From an uncultured Oscillospiraceae bacterium (lineage in GTDB: Bacteria > Bacillota > Clostridia > Oscillospirales > Acutalibacteraceae): DNA of 35,863 bases. The stretch's first letter is position 1, and each line of letters begins with the position of its first letter. Location of the stretch: the NCBI GenBank assembly GCA_905192745.1, contig CAJJLZ010000024.1, positions 1 through 35,863 on the forward strand, written 5' to 3'. Both the position numbers and the translations under genes were made by a program. The notes under the pieces are model-generated. The model was given only the letters and a program-made list of their open reading frames with translations. It ran no database searches and was not told the DNA's origin. This document shows, piece after piece, positions 32,063 to 35,863 of the stretch.

Positions 32063-32320
32063 CCTCGCAGATAAGAGGGCGGCCCGGAGGGACAGGCGGC
32101 CAGCCTGTCCTATGCCGGATCGTGGCCGTGGGGTGGCCCGGCCCAGTTGCGGTGTTGGTGTTGTTCGCTCGTTCTTCCAAAGAAAAAGTCACAGCGCACC
32201 CGCCGCCCGGCTCCCCGGACTATGCCCGGGGCCGCCGCTGTTTATCTGTGGAAAGAAGAATATCTCCTTTCATAAACCGAGACATTTTTTCATCATTTCC
32301 AAGTGGGGAAAATGAAAAAA

Positions 32321-32731
32321 TCAAAAAGTTTTTTTCATACGCTCAAGGCCACGCTTGATCGACTGGCGGACAGACTCCTCATGTACGCCCTCGGCCTCGG
32401 CAATTTCCTTGATGCTCTTTCCGAGAATGATGTGGGCATCAATCCTGCGGCCCTGGATCTCCGGCAAAGAGTTGAGGGCGTTCCACAGACGGATGAACAG
32501 CTCCATGCGCTCCAGAAGCTCCTGGGGCGTTGGCTCATGCAGGCAGGCGGAATATTCGATCCCGTCATCGCAGTCCAGAGAATACTGCGCCTTATGCCGG
32601 GAGAGCCGCCGCTGGTAGGCCATTTCGTGCCGGGCATCGGCCACAAACACTTCGGCTACCTCGTCAGAAACCTCGATAAACTGATCCTGTGTGTACCAAT
32701 AATAAAAATCCTTCAGATTGATTGTAGTCAT
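32321..32731 (-). CDS. Small sigma-70-like (region 4) factor of a mobile element
   Basis: 136 residues from the ATG that has GGAGG nine bases upstream; the frame is open further but that part overlaps the terminator and operator. The C-terminal half (ELLERMELFIRLWNALNSLPEIQGRRIDAHIILGKSIKEIAEAEGVHEESVRQSIKRGLERMKKTF) is a sigma region 4 helix-turn-helix. Region 2 is not evident; the N-terminus (NLKDFYYWYTQDQFIEVSDEVAEVF) is typical of small sigma-like regulators in Firmicute integrative elements, which activate excision or transfer genes. An RBS-proximal hairpin, a dyad site and a leader/terminator lie upstream, so it appears tightly regulated. Confidence 0.78.
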   Translation of the reverse strand: MTTINLKDFYYWYTQDQFIEVSDEVAEVFVADARHEMAYQRRLSRHKAQYSLDCDDGIEYSACLHEPTPQELLERMELFIRLWNALNSLPEIQGRRIDAHIILGKSIKEIAEAEGVHEESVRQSIKRGLERMKKTF

Positions 32732-32741
32732 AAATAAACCT

Positions 32742-32777
32742 CCGTTTCGGTGTTGGGTGGATGAGTGACCGAAACGG
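32742..32777 (-). promoter_or_regulatory. RBS-proximal hairpin of the sigma-like gene
   Basis: CCGTTTCGGT and ACCGAAACGG form a perfect 10-bp stem whose 3' arm runs directly into the AGG of the ribosome binding site. It could limit translation. Confidence 0.5.
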
Positions 32778-32815
32778 GGCTTGGCGGGGAGCGGCACCCC
32801 GGGGAGCCGCCCCGC

Positions 32816-32840
32816 ACTTCGGGACAATTTGTCTCGAAGT
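32816..32840. promoter_or_regulatory. Dyad-symmetric site, copy 2
   Basis: ACTTCGGGACAA T TTGTCTCGAAGT: 11 of 12 positions of the halves are complementary. It sits 85 bp upstream of the sigma-like gene, right after the leader terminator. A related copy precedes the recombinase promoter. Confidence 0.5.
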
Positions 32841-32842
32841 AC

Positions 32843-32879
32843 AAAAAAGCGCCTGGGCGACACCAAGCCGCACAGACGC
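32843..32879 (-). terminator. Leader terminator ahead of the sigma-like gene
   Basis: On the minus strand GCGTCTGTGCG pairs with CGCCCAGGCGC (one G-U, one mismatch) and is followed by TTTTTT. It lies 70 nt after a short leader ORF and before the sigma-like gene. Confidence 0.65.
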
Positions 32880-32948
32880 ATGAAGTTTTATATTCATTTA
32901 TGTACTGCTCAATTTCACATTCATAACCAGACTGTCCCGGAGGGGGAG

Positions 32949-33008
32949 CTATGCTTTTTTTAGCTGGTGCAGGTCATGGGTACTGTAAAAAAAGGCAAAA
33001 ATGGACAC
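32949..33008 (-). CDS. 19-residue leader peptide (candidate)
   Basis: GTG start with a perfect AGGAGG seven bases upstream; the product reads MSIFAFFYSTHDLHQLKKA. The ribosome binding site and start codon lie within a hairpin (GATACGGCG / CGCCGTGTC, loop holding AGGAGG). An intrinsic terminator follows 70 nt after the stop and the sigma-like gene comes next, which is the layout of a translation-dependent attenuator such as those before tet(M) or erm genes. A 59-codon frame runs the opposite way through the same DNA and also has a ribosome binding site, so the choice is not certain. Confidence 0.45.
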   Translation of the reverse strand: MSIFAFFYSTHDLHQLKKA

Positions 33009-33082
33009 GGCGATACCTCCTGAGCACCGCCGTATCCTCAAAAAAGGGCGACTTTAACACACCCTCCGTATTCTCATTTTTT

Positions 33083-33128
33083 CAAAAAGAAAACGGCGGC
33101 TTGAAATTTGTTATTTCAAAACCGCCGT
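33083..33128 (-). terminator. Terminator of the AraC-SRPBCC-AlkD operon
   Basis: ACGGCGGTTTTGAAAT / ATTTCAAGCCGCCGT stem with loop AACAA, then TTTTCTTTTT on the minus strand, 87 bp after the AlkD stop. Confidence 0.8.
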
Positions 33129-33214
33129 AAGGCTACTTGTATTTTGTTTAGGCGCACAGATACCCAGCCGCCGAAACAACGGTTTTTTTTATTCCGTTGC
33201 GGGTGGCTACTCTT

Positions 33215-33928
33215 TCATCGTTCTCTGCCCATTTTGGAATTAGAAGTAATTAAGCGTTTCCGTTCTTTTACTTTCACGACAGTTTCTAATTCCTTTATGA
33301 CATCTTTGGCAATCCAAATTTGAACTTTGTTTCCGCTGGCTAATAAATCGTAAGCAGTCAAAAGAACTTTTTCGGCATATTCAAAGTCTGTTTTTCCTAT
33401 TTCTCTTAGCGCCCATGAAACAGCTTTCTTTATATGGTCATGTTCATAACAAGAATTTTCGTATACCAATTTCAAATAGCTGTCAAGAGTTTCCTTTGTC
33501 ATGCTTTTATCATGTATAGTAGACGCAGCAATTAAAACAAACGAAGCCCGTTTCTTATAGATATGGTCAGCAGCTATCCAATTAAAAATAAAGTCCTCAT
33601 AGTAATCTAATTTTATAATTAAATTCTTACATAAATGATCGCACAAGTCCCATGATAAAACTTCTGACATAAGTGTGTCAATTTGGTCGTAAGATAAACA
33701 TTTATGATCGAATATTAGCACTGCAAGCAAACGAGCCTCGTGGTAATGGGTATTCCATAATTCAAAGGCCAATTCATTAGATTTATCCAGCTTTTTTGCA
33801 AATTTCCGCAGTGTAGATGTTGATACACCAATGCAAAATTTTTCTGGTATCCCCATTTTTATAACATTTTCTTTATATTTTTCTGAAGCCTCAGATTTTA
33901 GATAATCAATAATTTCTTTGCTATTCAT
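33215..33928 (-). CDS. AlkD-like DNA alkylation repair glycosylase
   Basis: 237 residues, an all-helical HEAT-like repeat protein. The residues that matter in Bacillus cereus AlkD have counterparts: Trp93 and Asp97 (SWDLCDHL), Arg127 (KKRASFV) and Trp172 (AVSWALREIGKT), so it should excise bulky or cationic alkylated bases such as N3- and N7-alkylpurines. The ATG has AAAGG upstream and overlaps the stop of the SRPBCC gene by eight bases. Composition is far AT-richer than the host, so it is recent cargo. Confidence 0.88.
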   Translation of the reverse strand: MNSKEIIDYLKSEASEKYKENVIKMGIPEKFCIGVSTSTLRKFAKKLDKSNELAFELWNTHYHEARLLAVLIFDHKCLSYDQIDTLMSEVLSWDLCDHLCKNLIIKLDYYEDFIFNWIAADHIYKKRASFVLIAASTIHDKSMTKETLDSYLKLVYENSCYEHDHIKKAVSWALREIGKTDFEYAEKVLLTAYDLLASGNKVQIWIAKDVIKELETVVKVKERKRLITSNSKMGRER

Positions 33929-34325
33929 AATTACCTTTCAATTTTCTCGCCAAATCTTTAACATATCTTGCCTGTTGCTTTTTCAAATATGCCTTAACAA
34001 ATGGTTTCATTAAAACTTTTTTTGCAGTTACATCCTCAGTAAAATCAATTTCTGTTTTTTCGCCCTTTTGAGTAAAAATTCCAATCCAATGACCTTTTAT
34101 ATTGCTATTTTCCATGTCAAACTCCCATCGCTTGTATGGTTCAAAAAGGGTAATTGTAAATGTAGTGGCGTAGCCATTTTTTGTATATTCTATAAACTGT
34201 TTGTCACTTATAATTTCAGTTTTACTTAAATCAGTACGCCATATATAATTTTTTACATCAGTTATAACATTCCAAACTGTTTGAACATCATTTTCAAAAA
34301 CAGCTTTAATATTTGATCTTGCCAT
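33921..34325 (-). CDS. SRPBCC-family protein
   Basis: 134 residues. The START/Bet v1-like fold is recognised from MARSNIKAVFENDVQTVWNVITDVKNYIWRTDLSKTEI, the central FTITLFEPYKRWEFDMENSNIKGHWIGIF and the C-terminal helix with Lys-rich end. Such proteins bind small hydrophobic ligands; the ligand is unknown. AAGGAG lies six bases before the ATG. Three bases separate it from the AraC gene and eight overlap the AlkD gene, so it is the middle gene of a tight operon. Confidence 0.82.
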   Translation of the reverse strand: MARSNIKAVFENDVQTVWNVITDVKNYIWRTDLSKTEIISDKQFIEYTKNGYATTFTITLFEPYKRWEFDMENSNIKGHWIGIFTQKGEKTEIDFTEDVTAKKVLMKPFVKAYLKKQQARYVKDLARKLKGNYE

Positions 34326-34328
34326 AAA

Positions 34329-35180
34329 TTACTCCTTCTCGTTTCGGATAGATAACCAGTATTCATACTCAGCATTTTCCGGATCAGCCTGTATATAGCG
34401 TTCAATATCTGGAGCATTTCCATATTCAAATCCAGAGAATGGGAGCCACTCAGTAATGACACGGCGTTCTAAGTCTTGCAAAGATACATTTGTTCCTTTT
34501 CCCGAGAAAATTGCCCATTTTGACGCAGGAATAATTAACTTCTCAAATTCAAATTTTGCTGTTTCAGATGTTGCAACTGCAATATAGTATTTCCATGTCT
34601 CATAATCCCCGCAAACACTTATCCCCAGCAAATCGCAAACTTCGCCTTTGTCTAAGGAATTAAGTTTTGCAAGAGTACCATCCTGTACAGCGTTATCCCA
34701 AAACTGTGGAACAGTACAAAAATTTTTTTCCAGAGATTTATCCAATAACATAGAGACACCTGCTACTTCAAAAGCAGATCGTTCCTCAATCCGATAAGTT
34801 AGTTCTTCTGTTCCTGTGATAGTCAGCTTGAAACTAATTGGAGGGTATGTTTTTAATAATGTTCCCTTTTTTCTTGCCTCAGAGGGGGTAATCCCGTGGA
34901 GACATTGAAATGCTCGGCTAAATGCCGTTGGGGAAGAATAGCCATATTTCAAAGCAACATCTATGACTCGCTCTCCTTTTTGAATATCCGCCACAGCTAA
35001 CGACAATTTTCTTCTGCGTATGTATTCGGATAAAGGAACATTATTCATAAAGGCAAACATTCTCTGAAATTGATAAGTAGAGCAACAAAGCATTTTTGCC
35101 AGTTCGTCATACTCTATGGTTCCTGTCAGATGATCTTCGATATATCTAATCGCAATATTAAGCTGTTTTACCCAATCCAA
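34329..35180 (-). CDS. AraC-family regulator with GyrI-like effector domain
   Basis: 283 residues. The TTG start is preferred: AGGGAGG lies eight bases before it and homologs begin with DWVKQLNIAIRYIEDHL; an ATG seven codons upstream is poorly placed. Two helix-turn-helix motifs fill the N-terminal 100 residues (YDELAKMLCCSTYQFQRMFAFMNN and RVIDVALKYGYSSPTAFSRAFQCLHGITPSEARKKG). The rest is an effector-binding (GyrI/BmrR-like) domain with EERSAFEVAGVS and KWAIFSGKG. It probably senses a small molecule and controls its own operon. Confidence 0.9.
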   Translation of the reverse strand: MDWVKQLNIAIRYIEDHLTGTIEYDELAKMLCCSTYQFQRMFAFMNNVPLSEYIRRRKLSLAVADIQKGERVIDVALKYGYSSPTAFSRAFQCLHGITPSEARKKGTLLKTYPPISFKLTITGTEELTYRIEERSAFEVAGVSMLLDKSLEKNFCTVPQFWDNAVQDGTLAKLNSLDKGEVCDLLGISVCGDYETWKYYIAVATSETAKFEFEKLIIPASKWAIFSGKGTNVSLQDLERRVITEWLPFSGFEYGNAPDIERYIQADPENAEYEYWLSIRNEKE

Positions 35181-35401
35181 ATTTATTTCCTCCCTTATCA
35201 TAGCGAATATAATTGCTATTTTCCTCTCAATGTTTGCACAAAAATGAGAGATGAATTGCTATAAGAAAATTATAATTCACTTATTTGGTCCGGGCAAGTC
35301 AATCTGAACGGATAGATGAAATTAAATACTACCAGATGTAAAATTTCATTACATTCTCATAATCTAACACGAAATGTAGAATGATATAGGGTGATATGAG
35401 A

Positions 35402-35758
35402 ATGAACCAAGATGAAAGAAGGTTTGACTTTCACGGCCTCGGGGCAGCTCTCAAACGAGCCAGAGAAGAAAAGGGCTGGACACAAGCCTATGTTGCGGAA
35501 TTAGTAGACCGTGACTCCCGTACCATTATGAATATTGAGAACAAAGGTCAGTATCCCAGCTTCGACCTTTTTGTTAAACTCATTACTATGTTTGACGTTT
35601 CAGTTGACCAGTTTATTCATGCGGACGGAGGGGCGCAGACAAGTTCTTGCAGAAAACACATTGATGTGCTCCTAAATTCTATGAATGAAAAAGAGCTTGT
35701 CGTGATAGAAGCCACAGCCGAGGGAATTAAGAAAGCCAGAGAAACGGAGGAAGCGTAA
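35402..35758 (+). CDS. XRE-family helix-turn-helix regulator of the element
   Basis: 118 residues. The helix-turn-helix is at residues 12-66 (LGAALKRAREEKGWTQAYVAELVDRDSRTIMNIENKGQYPSFDLFVKLITMFDVSVDQFI), followed by a helical tail (RKHIDVLLNSMNEKELVVIEATAEGIKKARETEEA). AGGGTGA fits this ATG; another ATG two codons upstream is too close to it. It diverges from the AraC operon. Regulators of this kind usually sit between cargo and transfer genes of Firmicute integrative elements. The 35181-35401 gap is AT-rich and holds promoters I cannot place confidently. Confidence 0.85.
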   Translation: MNQDERRFDFHGLGAALKRAREEKGWTQAYVAELVDRDSRTIMNIENKGQYPSFDLFVKLITMFDVSVDQFIHADGGAQTSSCRKHIDVLLNSMNEKELVVIEATAEGIKKARETEEA

Positions 35759-35781
35759 GAAAGCGTGACCTCCGTTTTTTT
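35744..35781 (+). terminator. Terminator of the XRE gene
   Basis: ACGGAGG / CCTCCGT stem, 18-nt loop, then seven T; its left arm lies within the last codons of the gene. Confidence 0.75.
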
Positions 35782-35817
35782 GCGCCATGTAGCGGAAGCG
35801 CACGAAACGGCAAGCAA

Positions 35818-35840
35818 TTCGGGTGTGGCCACACTCCGAA
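35818..35840. other. oriT-like palindrome
   Basis: TTCGG-GTGTGG / CCACACTCCGAA is a near-perfect palindrome centred on GTGTGGCCACAC. It lies downstream of the regulator where mobilisation genes are expected to follow beyond the window. The role as transfer origin or relaxase-accessory site is an inference from position. Confidence 0.3.
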
Positions 35841-35863
35841 ATTTTTGCTGGCCGCAGGCCCGC

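Larger units (their letters stand above)
29790..35863. mobile_element. End of an integrative element with serine recombinase (continues past window)
   Basis: From the truncated host gene onward GC content falls and gene content changes to typical mobile-element functions: large serine recombinase at the very end, DUF6870 protein, small sigma-like factor, XRE regulator, a low-GC cargo operon and an oriT-like palindrome. The junction must lie between about 29770 and 29823; GTAGCGG ... CCGCTAC (29814-29835) is an inverted repeat there. The conjugation or mobilisation genes are expected to the right. Confidence 0.7.

Noticed and set aside
32951..33130. 59-codon plus-strand ORF (starting MLFLAGAGHGYCKK) with GGAGGGGG upstream
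   Set aside because: Overlaps the terminator of the AlkD operon and the opposite leader peptide; composition is not protein-like. It remains the main competitor of the leader-peptide call.

Overview
The window looks like a chromosomal stretch of a GC-rich gut Firmicute, most likely Clostridia of the Oscillospiraceae/Ruminococcaceae type. The evidence is strong AGGAGG ribosome binding sites, several TTG and GTG starts, SAM-I and FMN riboswitches, a glgB-glgC-glgD-glgA cluster that includes the Firmicute-specific GlgD subunit, and two kinds of mobile DNA common in gut Clostridia. The assignment is an inference; no rRNA is present to test it.

Layout. 1-2.3 kb: right end of a prophage. It holds the tail of an endolysin, two small lysis-module membrane proteins, an AT-rich NYN-domain nuclease gene on the opposite strand with its own promoter and structured leader, and a roughly 310-bp non-coding element with inverted-repeat ends and a predicted small RNA. 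It stops at a tRNA-Arg(CCG), the likely attachment site. 2.6-9.3 kb: GH36 alpha-galactosidase; a membrane-protein pair (DUF5058 plus partner) with a membrane-anchored M20 peptidase; a convergent DUF3048 lipoprotein. 9.5-14 kb: a secreted glycosidase-like protein behind a structured leader, then FMN riboswitch-ribU and SAM-I riboswitch-metK. 14-18.5 kb: a radical SAM/DUF4130 DNA-metabolism operon under a promoter that overlaps a LexA-type box, a diguanylate cyclase, an XRE regulator and a PH-domain protein. 18.8-25 kb: the glycogen operon. 25.2-29 kb: TM2 protein, nagA, a small Cys/Asp-rich membrane protein and an AGCS symporter.

29.8 kb to the end: one end of an integrated element of lower GC. 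A large serine recombinase lies directly beside the truncated remains of a host gene, which marks the junction. Inward follow a DUF6870 protein, a small sigma-like factor preceded by a leader-peptide/terminator arrangement, a very AT-rich cargo operon (AraC regulator, SRPBCC protein, AlkD-like glycosylase), an XRE regulator and an oriT-like palindrome. The element continues past the window.

How parts work together: GH36 releases galactose; GlgC/GlgD make ADP-glucose, GlgA polymerises it and GlgB branches it; NagA recycles amino sugars. The two riboswitches shut off riboflavin uptake and SAM synthesis when product is plentiful. The most promising novelties are the SOS-like control of the radical SAM operon, the leader-peptide attenuator inside the mobile element, the inverted-repeat/small-RNA element in the prophage flank, and the uncharacterised DUF5058 membrane system.
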